A program made the translations under genes and the position numbers. From NCBI GenBank assembly GCA_021846225.1, contig JAJZCG010000001.1, forward strand, positions 79,125 through 137,518: a stretch of 58,394 nucleotides of DNA. The letters are read 5' to 3'. Source of the DNA: Pseudomonadota bacterium. GTDB lineage: Bacteria; Pseudomonadota; Alphaproteobacteria; Acetobacterales; Acetobacteraceae. This document shows, one piece after another, positions 39,352 to 49,315 of this stretch (position 1 is its first letter; every line of letters begins with the position of its first letter). The notes below the pieces were generated by a model. The model made no database searches. It was not told where the DNA came from and was given only the letters and a program-made list of their open reading frames with translations.

Positions 39352-39764
39352 TGGCTCTCACCAGCAGCACCAACCCGCGCCGGCGCGGGTATGCGGTCGG
39401 CGACACGTTCGGGTATCCGGTGGCGCCCTCCGAGGTGGTTTATACCGGCGGCCTGACCGGCATCAACGCGGCGGGGCAGGCGCAACGGATTCAGACCGCT
39501 GGAACGGTGGCGTTTATCGGCATCGCGACCACGGGGGTGAATAATACAGGTGTCGCGGCGGCGGGGGATAATGTGATCGCCACGTTTGATACCTACGCCC
39601 TGACAGTGCCCAGCGCGACGCCCGCGAATATCAACGCGCCGGTGTACGCCACGGATGACAACACGCTCACGCTGACGCTGCCCACCACGGGGTTTACCGG
39701 CAAGGTCGGGTATCTCGCGGGGATTGAGGGCGGCCAAACCTACGTCAAGCTCGAAGGACATTAA
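39351..39764 (+). CDS. DUF2190-like capsid decoration protein
   Basis: Located between protease and major head protein; beta-rich. Confidence 0.6.
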   Translation: MALTSSTNPRRRGYAVGDTFGYPVAPSEVVYTGGLTGINAAGQAQRIQTAGTVAFIGIATTGVNNTGVAAAGDNVIATFDTYALTVPSATPANINAPVYATDDNTLTLTLPTTGFTGKVGYLAGIEGGQTYVKLEGH

Positions 39765-39767
39765 TAC

Positions 39768-40688
39768 ATGGATATTTCATTCCCCGCGCTGCAGAGCATT
39801 AACGATGCGGTGAACCTGCAGTTCAACAACCAGCTCTGGGCGGCGCCCGGCATTTATAAAAAATTCAGCTTCGATGCGAGTTCGACGGGCGCGGCGGAGG
39901 TGTACCCTCGCCTGGATATGATCCCCGGGCTGCGCGAATGGGTTGGCGAGCGCGTGGTGAACTGGCTGACGCAAGAGACGTTCACGATCAAGAACAAAAC
40001 GTTCGAGGGGACGATCGGCGTTAAGCGCGAGGACATCGAGGACGATAAATTCGGGCTGCTCTCACCGGTTGCGGCGCAGCTGGGCGAGAACGCCGGGCAT
40101 CTGCCGGACCTGCTGGTGGCGCAGCTGCTGATCAACGGGCATACCACGCTCGGCGTGGATGGCCAGAACTTTTTCGACCTGGCGCATGCGAACTATACGA
40201 ATGCCGGGGCAGCCACGACGATCGCCAATTATATGGCGGGCAGCGGTAATCCGAGCTGGTATCTGATCGACACCACCAAGGTGCTCAAGCCATTCATCTA
40301 TCAGACGCGCCGGCCGTTCAAGCTGATCCCGAAGTTCAGCCTTGAGGCGGAGAACGTGTTCTGGGCGGATGAATTCATCTGGGGGGTGGATGGCCGCGCG
40401 AACGCGGGATACGGGCTGTGGCAGCTCGCATACAAATCCGACGCACCGCTGACGGTGGCCAATCTGCTGACCGCGCGCACCACGATGGCGACCTGGCGGC
40501 GCCCGGACGGCGCCCCGATGGGCATTAACGGTAATCTGCTGGTGGTGCCGACCGCGCTTTATGCCCAGGCCCGCGCCTATTGCGAAAACGAATTGCTGCC
40601 GCCGGGTGATCCGCTGGCCACTGGGTCCTATGTCGGCAACGACTTCAAGGGCCTGGCCAGCGCACTCGAAAACGTGTGGCTGAACTGA
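39768..40688 (+). CDS. Mu gpT-like major head subunit
   Basis: FKKFSFDASSTG...YPRLDMIPGLREWVGERVVNWLTQETFTIKNKTFEGTIGVKREDIEDDKFGLLSPV. Confidence 0.92.
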   Translation: MDISFPALQSINDAVNLQFNNQLWAAPGIYKKFSFDASSTGAAEVYPRLDMIPGLREWVGERVVNWLTQETFTIKNKTFEGTIGVKREDIEDDKFGLLSPVAAQLGENAGHLPDLLVAQLLINGHTTLGVDGQNFFDLAHANYTNAGAATTIANYMAGSGNPSWYLIDTTKVLKPFIYQTRRPFKLIPKFSLEAENVFWADEFIWGVDGRANAGYGLWQLAYKSDAPLTVANLLTARTTMATWRRPDGAPMGINGNLLVVPTALYAQARAYCENELLPPGDPLATGSYVGNDFKGLASALENVWLN

Positions 40689-40906
40689 TGATCGTTATCG
40701 TCAGCCGCGTCGATGGACGCATTCGCGGCGGGATGCGCCACAAGGCGGGCGCAACCGTTTACGAGGCCGGGGCCTTGAGCGTGCAGCAGCTGCACGAGAT
40801 TGCCGCCGACCCGATGTTGAGCGTGGTGAAGGGCGTTTTGATCACGCACGAAAATCTGACCGAGCTGCTGGCCGAGGGGGCCGGGGTTAAGAGCAAGGGC
40901 AAATAG
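40688..40906 (+). CDS. HI1506-like phage protein
   Basis: 72 aa; between head and gp36-like genes; ATGA overlap. Confidence 0.6.
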   Translation: MIVIVSRVDGRIRGGMRHKAGATVYEAGALSVQQLHEIAADPMLSVVKGVLITHENLTELLAEGAGVKSKGK

Positions 40907-40909
40907 TGC

Positions 40910-41377
40910 ATGGCATACGCCACGGTGGAGGAGATGATCGGGCGGTTTGGGGAGGCGGAGATGATGCGCCTCACCACGCCCGCGAATGCCGACCTGGTGG
41001 CGGTGCAGAGCGCCCCTGCCAAGGTGGCGCTTGAAGATGCCTCGGCGGTGATCGATACGTTTTTGCGCAAGCGCTACCGGGCGCCGTTGGATGTGGCGCC
41101 AAAAGAGATCAAACGAGCGTGCTGCATATTGGCGCGCTACGACCTGGCCACGGGTGAGCAGAAGCAGCCGAGCGAGACCATGGTGGCTGAGCGCAAGGAG
41201 ACGCTGGCATGGCTGAAGCAGATCGCCAGCGGCGATGTGGTTTTGGACCTGGAAGAGGTTACCACCGGCGAAGAATCTTTCTCGGCGATGCAGACGCGTG
41301 ATCCGGTGTTTGGGCGCCAGGGCTGCGGGCGCGGGCTGGACGATTACGGGCCGGGCGATAGTGGAGATTTCTGGTAA
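40910..41377 (+). CDS. DUF1320 (Mu gp36-like) protein
   Basis: MAYATVEEMIGRFGEAEMMRLT...ALEDASAVIDTFLRKRYRAPLD. Confidence 0.85.
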   Translation: MAYATVEEMIGRFGEAEMMRLTTPANADLVAVQSAPAKVALEDASAVIDTFLRKRYRAPLDVAPKEIKRACCILARYDLATGEQKQPSETMVAERKETLAWLKQIASGDVVLDLEEVTTGEESFSAMQTRDPVFGRQGCGRGLDDYGPGDSGDFW

Positions 41378-41994
41378 TGAGCACCACGGCCGCCGCCGCG
41401 CCGATTTACCCGGTGCAGCCGATTGGGCCCGGGCCGCTGGCGCTGATCGCGCGGGCGTTGCAGGCGCGGTTGCAGCTGGTGTTCCCGGCCACGCGGTTCC
41501 AGCACGATATCGTGCCCGCGAAAATCACGCCGGAGATTTGGAAACAGTTGCTCCGGCGCACGCCGTTTATCGGGCTGGGCTGGAATGCGGTGAACAATGG
41601 GCTTGATGGCCGTTTGTTCGAGGGGCTGAGCAGCTGGAGCGTGTTTTTGGTGGTGAAGAACCCCGCCTCGGTGCCGGCACGGTATTTTGGCGACACGCAG
41701 GGCGCGGGATTGTTTTTGCTGACGCAAGCCGCGATCGGCGTGTTGAACGGTTATACGATCGAGGGGTTTGGCAGCGTGCGCGTGCGCCAGGCGGGCAATG
41801 TTTACGCCGAGAGCTGGGACGATGATGCGGCCGCCGTGATCGTGGATCTGGATGTGACCACCACGCTGGCGCTGCCCGAGCTGGTGAGCGCGCCGGGCGA
41901 TTTGAACGAGTTCAGCGCGATGATGGCGGAATGGAATTTCGGCGGCGCGGATGTGCTGACCGAGCAACTGATTGTCGGCGACCGGAGTGATTGA
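41377..41994 (+). CDS. Mu gp37-like (DUF1834) protein
   Basis: Position and residues (LTQAAIGVLNGYTIEGFGSVRVRQAGNVYAES). Confidence 0.75.
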   Translation: MSTTAAAAPIYPVQPIGPGPLALIARALQARLQLVFPATRFQHDIVPAKITPEIWKQLLRRTPFIGLGWNAVNNGLDGRLFEGLSSWSVFLVVKNPASVPARYFGDTQGAGLFLLTQAAIGVLNGYTIEGFGSVRVRQAGNVYAESWDDDAAAVIVDLDVTTTLALPELVSAPGDLNEFSAMMAEWNFGGADVLTEQLIVGDRSD

Positions 41995-42197
41995 TGATGT
42001 TTGAACGTGTGCATGTGATGCCGGGGGCTGGCCGCCGGGTGAGACTGCCGGGAGGCACGATTGTGCCGCCGCAGGGGGTGATTTGCGAGCGGAGCATGTT
42101 CATCGAGCGGCGGCTGGCCTGTGGCGATTTGGTGCTGGCGCCCGCCGCGCCGCCTGCTGACGCGCCGGCGAAGGCCGCTGAGAAGAAGGGAGTTTAA
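41994..42197 (+). CDS. DUF2635 (Mu gp38-like) protein
   Basis: VHVMPGAGRRVRLPGGTIVPPQGVICERSMFIERRLACGDLVLA. Confidence 0.78.
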   Translation: MMFERVHVMPGAGRRVRLPGGTIVPPQGVICERSMFIERRLACGDLVLAPAAPPADAPAKAAEKKGV

Positions 42198-42199
42198 GC

Positions 42200-43699
42200 A
42201 TGTCCGGTACGAATGCGCCGACGCCGCCGCAGGTGATCAATTTCAACGAAATCCCGAACAATATCGAGGTGCCGGGCACCTATGTCGAGATCCATCCGAA
42301 TTACAGCCAAAGCGGGCTGACGGCCTATACGGCCAAGGCGCTGATTATCGGCCAGATGCTGGCCGCAGGCACGGCGCAGCCGAATGTGGCGTATCCGCTC
42401 TATGCCGTGGCGCAGGCGGAGAATTTGTTTGGCGTGGGGTCGATCGCGGCGCAGATGGCGTCGGCGTTTATCGCGGCCAATCCGTATATCGCCGTGGATA
42501 TCATGGGTGTGGCGGATGCCGTGGGCGCTGCGAAGGCATCGCAGACCTTGACGGTGGCAGGCGCCGCGACGGCCGCCGGGACGCTGGCGGTGTATGTGCA
42601 GGGGGTGCGCGTGCCGGTGGCGGTGAACGCGGGCGACACCGCAGCCGTGGTGGCGGGGAATTTGCTGACCGCGCTGCAGGGCACGCAGGGGTTGGAAAGC
42701 TCCGCCAGCGATTTGGGCGCGGTGATTACGCTGACCGCGCTGCATGGCGGCACGCTCGGCAATTCGCTGGACCTGCGGGTGAATTATCAGCCGGGCGACA
42801 CGACGCCCGCAGGCTTGACCGTGGCGATCACCGCGATGGCGGGCGGAGCTACCGACCCGAGTGTCGGCGCCGCGCTGAACACGATCGCGGCGAGCTGGTA
42901 CAGCGATATCGTGATGTGCTGGGTGGATGCCACGAACGTTGGGTTGCTCGAAGCCGCGTTGGAGAGCCGCTACAACGCGATGAGCAAGCTGGATGCGCAT
43001 GCCTACGGCGCGCTGGGGATGACCTATGGCGCGGGGCTGGCCAACCAGACCACGCTCAACTCACGGTTCCGCTCGGTGTTGCTGATGCAGAACCCGCCGC
43101 AGCCGGCCTGGATGTGGGCCGCGAGTTTCGCGGGCGTATGCAGTTATTACATGGCGCAGGACCCTTCCCGCCAGCTACGCGGGCTGGCGATGCCGGGAAT
43201 GCTGGCGCCAGCGCGGGCGGACCGCTTCGACTGGACCGAGCGCAATTTGCTGCTGGCGGACGGCATCTCGACCTTTGATGTGGAGATCGACGGTACGGTG
43301 GCGCTGGAAAAAGTGGTGACGGAACACCTGACGGATGCGGGTGGTGTGCCCACGGTGGCGTGGCACGATATCATGGCGCCAAAGGTGGCCAGCCGCATCC
43401 GCTACGATTGGATCAGCTATATGGCGCTGGTGTATCCGCGCAATAAGCTCGCGGACGATAACACGGTCGCCGCTGAGTATGACACCGGGGTGGCGACGCC
43501 GCGGCGGGTGAAAAATTCATGGGCCGGGCGCTCGATGCTTTATGAGCAGTACGGCTGGATCGAGAACAGCCAGGCGAGCGCGCAGCAAAGCTATTTTGTG
43601 CGCGACCTGACAAGCCGCAACCGGCTCAATTGCCGCCTGCAATATATAAGGATCGGCAACCTCATGGTTGAGGGCGTGTCTCTCGAATTCCAGGCTTAG
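42200..43699 (+). CDS. Tail sheath protein (Mu gpL-like)
   Basis: 499 aa; NFNEIPNNIEVPGTYVEIHPNYSQSGLTAYTAKALIIGQML. Confidence 0.92.
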   Translation: MSGTNAPTPPQVINFNEIPNNIEVPGTYVEIHPNYSQSGLTAYTAKALIIGQMLAAGTAQPNVAYPLYAVAQAENLFGVGSIAAQMASAFIAANPYIAVDIMGVADAVGAAKASQTLTVAGAATAAGTLAVYVQGVRVPVAVNAGDTAAVVAGNLLTALQGTQGLESSASDLGAVITLTALHGGTLGNSLDLRVNYQPGDTTPAGLTVAITAMAGGATDPSVGAALNTIAASWYSDIVMCWVDATNVGLLEAALESRYNAMSKLDAHAYGALGMTYGAGLANQTTLNSRFRSVLLMQNPPQPAWMWAASFAGVCSYYMAQDPSRQLRGLAMPGMLAPARADRFDWTERNLLLADGISTFDVEIDGTVALEKVVTEHLTDAGGVPTVAWHDIMAPKVASRIRYDWISYMALVYPRNKLADDNTVAAEYDTGVATPRRVKNSWAGRSMLYEQYGWIENSQASAQQSYFVRDLTSRNRLNCRLQYIRIGNLMVEGVSLEFQA

Positions 43700-43708
43700 G
43701 AGTAAAAA

Positions 43709-44077
43709 ATGGCGCAGACCCTTGGTATTGTCGATCTGATCTGGCTGGGCACGAAAATCCCGATCAAGACGGCGACGTATAAGCGCGGCGGCCTGGTGAA
43801 CAACGCGATGGTGGCGTCGCGCCGGGTGTTCAACAGCCAGGAATTCCAGGCCGACACGGTGGAGGCGACGGTGCCGTTCAAAGTGGGGGATTCGCTGGCG
43901 CAGTTCGCGGCGTCGCAGATCGGCGAGTTGCAATACGTGTGCGACACCGGCCAGACCTATACGATTCCCGATGCGTTCGTGACGGGGACGCCGCAGATTA
44001 CGCCGGGCAGCGGCAAGGAAGGCGGCACCGCCAAAATCGCCTGGGCAGGCTCGCCGGCGCAAGAGGTGATCTCGTGA
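43709..44077 (+). CDS. Tail tube protein (Mu gpM-like)
   Basis: 122 aa following sheath; YKRGGLVNNAMVASRRVFNSQEFQADTVEATVPF. Confidence 0.85.
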   Translation: MAQTLGIVDLIWLGTKIPIKTATYKRGGLVNNAMVASRRVFNSQEFQADTVEATVPFKVGDSLAQFAASQIGELQYVCDTGQTYTIPDAFVTGTPQITPGSGKEGGTAKIAWAGSPAQEVIS

Positions 44078-44493
44078 TCGATGATGATCTCATTGTGATT
44101 TCGGACGCTGCCGATGATATGGCCGCGCTGGGAGTGGATGCGGCGCAAACGCCTGAGCCGAAGCTGCCCGCGAATGCGGTGGTGAATGCCGATGGCTCGG
44201 TGACGCTCACGCTGCGCTGGCCGGCGGGGATTAAGTTCAAAGGGGCGGACGGCAGTGTGCGCGAGGAGAGTGTCGGCGAGACGCTGGTGTTCCAGCGGCT
44301 GCGTGGCGGGGATTTGCGGGCGATGATGAAAGCGGATGGCAGTGACGCCAGCCTGGTGCTGTTCAACCGCTCGACACGGCTGGGCGACGGGCGCGGCCCG
44401 CTGACCTTTGATGCGCTGGATGCGGATGACGCGAGCGCCGCAATGGAAATCGTCAGTTTTTTGGCCGGGTTTGGACGCAAGACTGGCCGCTGA
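44074..44493 (+). CDS. Tail assembly chaperone, zero-frame product (GTG start)
   Basis: 139 aa; GP41-like position between tail tube and tape measure. Confidence 0.82.
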   Translation: MIDDDLIVISDAADDMAALGVDAAQTPEPKLPANAVVNADGSVTLTLRWPAGIKFKGADGSVREESVGETLVFQRLRGGDLRAMMKADGSDASLVLFNRSTRLGDGRGPLTFDALDADDASAAMEIVSFLAGFGRKTGR

Positions 44494-44618
44494 CGCTGGC
44501 GGCGCTGGCCAAGCATTATAGTTTCACGATGGCTGAGCTTGACGCGCTGACCGATCAGGACGCGGCGTTCTGGTTGGGGGCGGCCGGTGCGCTGATGAAT
44601 CGGGTAACAGAGGGGTGA
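44074..44618 (+). CDS. Tail assembly chaperone, predicted -1 frameshift fusion
   Basis: Slippery TTTTTTG at 44457-44463; -1 frame continues to TGA at 44616-44618 (GRVWTQDWPLTLAALAKHYSFTMAELDALTDQDAAFWLGAAGALMNRVTEG). Confidence 0.78.
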
Positions 44619-44622
44619 GATA

Positions 44623-46299
44623 GTGTACGGAGATATGGTCGCCAGCCTGACGCTGCGGTTGCAAGACCAGATGTCCGGCGGGGTGGGCGAGATACGGGCG
44701 CTGTTCACCAACCTGAATGCCACGCTGGACGCGCTGAACAATACGCTGGGCGGCATGCAGGATTTGATGGCGAATCTGCGCGGGCCGACGCAGCTGATGA
44801 GCGATTTGCAGGCGGTGAACAGCCAGGCGAAGGCGGCGGCGGACACGATGACCGCATCGCTGGATTCAGTGAGCGCCGGCGTGGATGCCGATATTGTGAA
44901 GATCAAGGAAATGTACGCGGCGATGGGCCAGGGACTGGCATTCATCCCGCCAGGCGTAACCGCGCCGGGGAGTTTTGACCCGATGGCACCGTTGCCACCG
45001 GGGATGGTGCCCGGAGCGCCGGAGCCAACAGAACCAGGAGCTAAGCCGCAGCCTGAAACGAAGGCGTTGGGTGGCTCTGATATGGTCACCGACATGATCG
45101 CGGTCGCGACGGGATATTCGGCGTTCAAATCATTCGCTGATTTTGATGTGGCCGCGAAGCAGATAGCGATTACTGAAGGATTGAGCGGCCCGGCGGCGAT
45201 GGCTGAGTCGGCGCGGTTGAAGGGATTGACCGACCATCTTGCTATTCAGTTTGGCAATTCGAGCACTGATTTGATGAGCGCATTTTCGTTCTTGATCACG
45301 GATAGCATCCCAAAGGATGAAGTTAATAAACTGATGGCGCCGCTGGCTGAGGCATCGACAGCCTATAATGTGCCGGTGAGCGAGATGAGCCAGGCGGTGT
45401 TTACGCTCTATAAAAATCTCGGCATCGGGCCTGACCAGATGGGCCGGGGACTGGCGATTTTGCACCACGCGGCGATGGCTGGCCATTTTGGCATGGAAGA
45501 TTTCAGCATGTATCTGCCGCAGATCGGCGGCCAGATGTCGCTGATGGGCATGCAGGGGCTGGGCGCGGATATCACCGGGGCGTCGGCACTGGAGACGATT
45601 CGCAAGAACACCGGCACGTCCGGCGAAGCGGCGACGGATTTGCAAGATATGCTGTTCTATCTGCACTCGCCGATGGGGCTGCGGATGTTCGACCAAACGA
45701 AGCACATGCGTGATTTGCTCGGGCCGTCCGGCGAGGCGCTATTGAACAAATATCATGTGAAGCCGATTGATCTGCCCAAGTATCTGAATGATGAGCGCGC
45801 CAAGGGCATCGACCCGATCAATGCGATGGCTGATTATTTCACCAAGTTGTTGGCCAACGTGTCGTCGCCTACCGATAGAGCCGACATCGTAGGATCAATG
45901 ATCCATAATCAGGGCGCGCAAAATGCGATTCTGGCGCTGGTGCAGTACGATCAGGACTTTAAGAACTACCAGAAAAAATTGGGTGGCATTTCCGACAAGA
46001 CAATCACGGATGATTTTTATACTGCGGTATCTGGCACGTCGGCCGACCTGAAGCTTTTTGATGAGAACCTGGCGCAGGCCAGCCGTAACGTGGGGCATGC
46101 GTTCGACTATTTTATCGCGCAGCCGTTTAATCATGTTTTTAATCCAGGGTTTCGCTACGGGCCTGATGCACCGCCGGGAACGCCAAAACCCACGCCGGTG
46201 GAGTTGCATGTGCATGTTTACGGCAAGGGCGACGTGCGGGTGACGGAGGGGCCGAGCAGTGGGCCGCCGGCGCGCGGGCAGGTTTTAAACCGGCATTAA
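44623..46299 (+). CDS. Tail tape measure protein (GTG start)
   Basis: 558 aa; N-terminal coiled region, tape-measure-like core (FAKQIAITEGL...LAEASTAYNVPVSEMSQAVFTLYKNLG). Confidence 0.82.
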   Translation: MYGDMVASLTLRLQDQMSGGVGEIRALFTNLNATLDALNNTLGGMQDLMANLRGPTQLMSDLQAVNSQAKAAADTMTASLDSVSAGVDADIVKIKEMYAAMGQGLAFIPPGVTAPGSFDPMAPLPPGMVPGAPEPTEPGAKPQPETKALGGSDMVTDMIAVATGYSAFKSFADFDVAAKQIAITEGLSGPAAMAESARLKGLTDHLAIQFGNSSTDLMSAFSFLITDSIPKDEVNKLMAPLAEASTAYNVPVSEMSQAVFTLYKNLGIGPDQMGRGLAILHHAAMAGHFGMEDFSMYLPQIGGQMSLMGMQGLGADITGASALETIRKNTGTSGEAATDLQDMLFYLHSPMGLRMFDQTKHMRDLLGPSGEALLNKYHVKPIDLPKYLNDERAKGIDPINAMADYFTKLLANVSSPTDRADIVGSMIHNQGAQNAILALVQYDQDFKNYQKKLGGISDKTITDDFYTAVSGTSADLKLFDENLAQASRNVGHAFDYFIAQPFNHVFNPGFRYGPDAPPGTPKPTPVELHVHVYGKGDVRVTEGPSSGPPARGQVLNRH

Positions 46300-46309
46300 G
46301 GGGGGCTGA

Positions 46310-47587
46310 ATGGTCGATATTGTTGGGCTTTATGACAGCCTCCTGGATGCCAGCTATGGCGGCGTGAATTTTTATGTGCTGCCGGCCGACATCGAGGTGG
46401 GGCGCCGCACGCAGCGGTTTTTATTCCCCGGGGCGGATGGCGCGAGCTTCCAGGATTTGGGCGCGGCCGATGGGCAGATCAGCGTCCAGGGGTTTTTGAT
46501 CGGGGAGGATTATATCGCGCAATCGCTGGCGCTGCGGGCGGCGTTCCGCCGGAGCGGCCCGGCGACGCTGGTGCATCCGTGGCTCGGTACGATGCAGGTG
46601 GTGCAGGATAAGCAGCAACTGCCAAAGCTGAGTTTCACCGATAAAGAGTTGCGCGTGTGCCGCTTTCAGGCGGTGTTCTTCCCGTATTCGCCGCCGCCGC
46701 AGGTGGCGCCGGATACGCTGGCGGCGCTGGAGCTGGCGGTGGGGAATGCCACGGCCGATGCGCAAGGCTGGCTGGCGGCGCAGCTGGCACCGGCGGCGGG
46801 GACGCTGGGGGCGTTCAGCTATGCGCAAGGGTGGATCGCGAGCCTGCAGGCGCAGTTCGGCGGATTGTTGAATACCGGCGGCTCCGGCGCGATTATCGGC
46901 CCGGCGGCGGGAGCGGCGCTGGCGGCGCTGAGCGCACCGGTGAGCGTGGTGAATACCGCCTGGGCGGTTTCCACCGCCGCCGCGCTGGCGGCTGTGCCTG
47001 CGGCGATTGCGGCGGCATGCGCGCCCACGATGCCCTCCGCCGTGGCGCCGGGCGGTGCAGTTGTGGCAGCGCTGGCGGCTGATCCGGGCGATGCCACGGC
47101 CATGCTGCTCGCCAGCCTGGCGGGAATTGGCACCGGGCTGAACGCGCCAGCACCTGGCCCCGCGCTGGCCATCGCGCTCACCGCGCTGGTGTTGGCGAAC
47201 GCGGCGCAGGCGGCCAGCAATATCAGCTACACGAGCCAGCAGCAGGCGCAGGCGCAGGCGGCGCTGCTGTATGCGGCGTTTGATGCGGGGATCGCCAGCG
47301 CGGCCCTGGCGGCGGCCAGCGCGCCCGTTTTGGGTGGCGCGGTGTGGCGCGACCTGCTGGACCTGAAAGCGGCGGTGGCGGCGGATATGAATGCGGTGAT
47401 CGGGCGGTTGCCGCCGGTGGTGGTGATCACGGTGCCGAACACGATTCCGGCGTGGCTGCTGGCGCAATATATCTCGGGCGATAATCCGGGCGCGGTGTTC
47501 GCGACCTGGCAGGATATCGTGGCGCGCAACAATATCCGCAGCCCCGGCGCGGTGCCGCCTGGCACCATCGAGGCGCTGGCATCGTGA
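46310..47587 (+). CDS. DNA circularization/tail protein (Mu gpN-like)
   Basis: DAGYGGVNFYVL-like start, DIEVGRRTQRFLFPGADGASFQDLGAADGQISVQGFLIGEDY. Confidence 0.85.
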   Translation: MVDIVGLYDSLLDASYGGVNFYVLPADIEVGRRTQRFLFPGADGASFQDLGAADGQISVQGFLIGEDYIAQSLALRAAFRRSGPATLVHPWLGTMQVVQDKQQLPKLSFTDKELRVCRFQAVFFPYSPPPQVAPDTLAALELAVGNATADAQGWLAAQLAPAAGTLGAFSYAQGWIASLQAQFGGLLNTGGSGAIIGPAAGAALAALSAPVSVVNTAWAVSTAAALAAVPAAIAAACAPTMPSAVAPGGAVVAALAADPGDATAMLLASLAGIGTGLNAPAPGPALAIALTALVLANAAQAASNISYTSQQQAQAQAALLYAAFDAGIASAALAAASAPVLGGAVWRDLLDLKAAVAADMNAVIGRLPPVVVITVPNTIPAWLLAQYISGDNPGAVFATWQDIVARNNIRSPGAVPPGTIEALAS

Positions 47588-48816
47588 GCGCGGCGCTCAA
47601 CAGCTTCAGCGCCGCCTCCAGCCGCCGTGTGGGGCTGGTGGTGGGCGGCCATGTGTTCGACCGCTGGAGCGAGGTAGAGATTGACCGCGACCTGCGCAAC
47701 ATCGCGGGCGGATTTACCATGCAGTATGTCGACTCTGGGCGCATTGCGCAGGCGGTCTCGCCGGATTTGGACCGGCTGCCGCCGTTTGAGATCATCCAGG
47801 CGGGTATGGCCTATACGGTGCTGCTGGACGGTGAGCCGGTGCAGCGGGGTTGGATTGACGAGGTGGAGCTGAAGGATGAGGCGGAAGAGCTGAGCGCCAC
47901 GGTGACCGGGCGCGATGTTTGCGGGGATTTGGTGGATTGCGCGGCGGCGCCGAACGGGCCGGTTGAGTGGCACGGGCTGAATGCGTTGCAGATTGCGCAG
48001 GCGATTTGCGCGCCCTTTGGTTTGAGCGTGCGCGCCGAGGTGGATGTGGGGCCTGCATTCCCGGTGTTTGGCATCCAGCTCGACGAGAACTGCATGCCAG
48101 CGATTGAGCGCGCTTGCCGCCAGCGCGGGTTGCTCATGGTTTCCGACGGGGTGAGCGGGCTGATTTTGACAGTGGGCGGCAACACGCGTGCGCCGGCGGC
48201 GCTGGCGCGGGGTGGCAACATCCAGGCGAGCGATTACACCAACTCCTGGGCTGAGCGGTACAGCGATTATTACGTGAAGGGCCAGACCGGCACGGGCGGC
48301 CAGCGGGCGGGGAAAAATTGCGCGATCACCTCCGCCACCGACCCGTCCAGCGCGCCCGCGCCGCTGCCTGACGTGAGCGACGACACGGCCGAGGCCAGCA
48401 CCATTGTGATGACGGGCCACGCGATTGACCCGCAGGTGACGCGCTACCGGCCAAACGTACGGGGCGTTGCCACGCAATCCGGTTCTGCATCGGCCCAGGC
48501 GCAGGCGGAGTGGGCGCTGCGGGTGGCGCGCGGGATGGGCGAGACGCTGAACTACACGGTGCAGGACTGGCGGGCCGGGGCGGCGAACGCGCTGTGGCTG
48601 GCGAACCAGATTGTGGCGGTGAGCGATGCGTATTTGGATATCAACCGGGATATGCTGATCAGCGGTGTGAAATACCGGATGAGCGAGGCGGGGATTACCA
48701 CCGTGTTGCGGATTGCCGGGCGCACGGCGTTCGACCGGATTGATGAGCCTGCGAAAGGGCCGAAATTCTTGTTCAAAAAATCGCCGCGCAGCTTTGGCCC
48801 GACCCGGACAGGCTGA
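47584..48816 (+). CDS. Baseplate hub protein (Mu gpP-like)
   Basis: 410 aa; VGGHVFDRWSEVEIDRDLRNIAGGFTMQYVD; late control D/hub-like. Confidence 0.85.
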   Translation: MSAALNSFSAASSRRVGLVVGGHVFDRWSEVEIDRDLRNIAGGFTMQYVDSGRIAQAVSPDLDRLPPFEIIQAGMAYTVLLDGEPVQRGWIDEVELKDEAEELSATVTGRDVCGDLVDCAAAPNGPVEWHGLNALQIAQAICAPFGLSVRAEVDVGPAFPVFGIQLDENCMPAIERACRQRGLLMVSDGVSGLILTVGGNTRAPAALARGGNIQASDYTNSWAERYSDYYVKGQTGTGGQRAGKNCAITSATDPSSAPAPLPDVSDDTAEASTIVMTGHAIDPQVTRYRPNVRGVATQSGSASAQAQAEWALRVARGMGETLNYTVQDWRAGAANALWLANQIVAVSDAYLDINRDMLISGVKYRMSEAGITTVLRIAGRTAFDRIDEPAKGPKFLFKKSPRSFGPTRTG

Positions 48817-49310
48817 TGGAACAGGAGCTGTTTTCGAATCTGCGCGGGGCGGTGAGCATCGGCCAGGTGATATCCGTGAACGACGCGGGCCAGGCGCAGA
48901 CGGTGAGCGTGCTCACGGCGGATAATGTGGTGCGGGCGGATGTTGAGGTGATGATGCCCTTCGGCTTCGCCTCGATGCCGCCGCTGCACGGGGCGATCTG
49001 CCTGCTGCTGGCGGTGGGGGCGGATCCGGCCAATTTGCGCGCGCTGCCGATTGCGGCGCCCGCGCAAAGGTTTGGTGGCCAGCAGCCCGGGGAAGCGGCG
49101 ATGTACGCGCAGGACGGCACGCGGGTGGCGGTGCGCCAGGGCGGCGTGGTGGAGATTTGGGGCGGCACGCAAATTAATCTGCATACGGAGACGTGCAGCA
49201 TCAGCGCGCCAGCGGGTTGCACGATTAACGCGGCGGCCGGGACGACGATAAACGGCAATACCGAAATCGCAGGAAACCTCACGGTCACCGGCAATATTTC
49301 ACAGGGATGA
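48816..49310 (+). CDS. Baseplate assembly protein V (Mu gp45-like)
   Basis: RGAVSIGQVISVNDAGQAQTVSVLTADNVVRADVEVMMPFGFASMPPLHGAICLLL. Confidence 0.88.
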   Translation: MEQELFSNLRGAVSIGQVISVNDAGQAQTVSVLTADNVVRADVEVMMPFGFASMPPLHGAICLLLAVGADPANLRALPIAAPAQRFGGQQPGEAAMYAQDGTRVAVRQGGVVEIWGGTQINLHTETCSISAPAGCTINAAAGTTINGNTEIAGNLTVTGNISQG

Positions 49311-49315
49311 TTTAG

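Noticed and set aside
42121-43278. 385-aa plus-strand ORF overlapping the sheath gene
   Set aside because: Arg/Gly-rich shadow frame of the tail sheath coding sequence.
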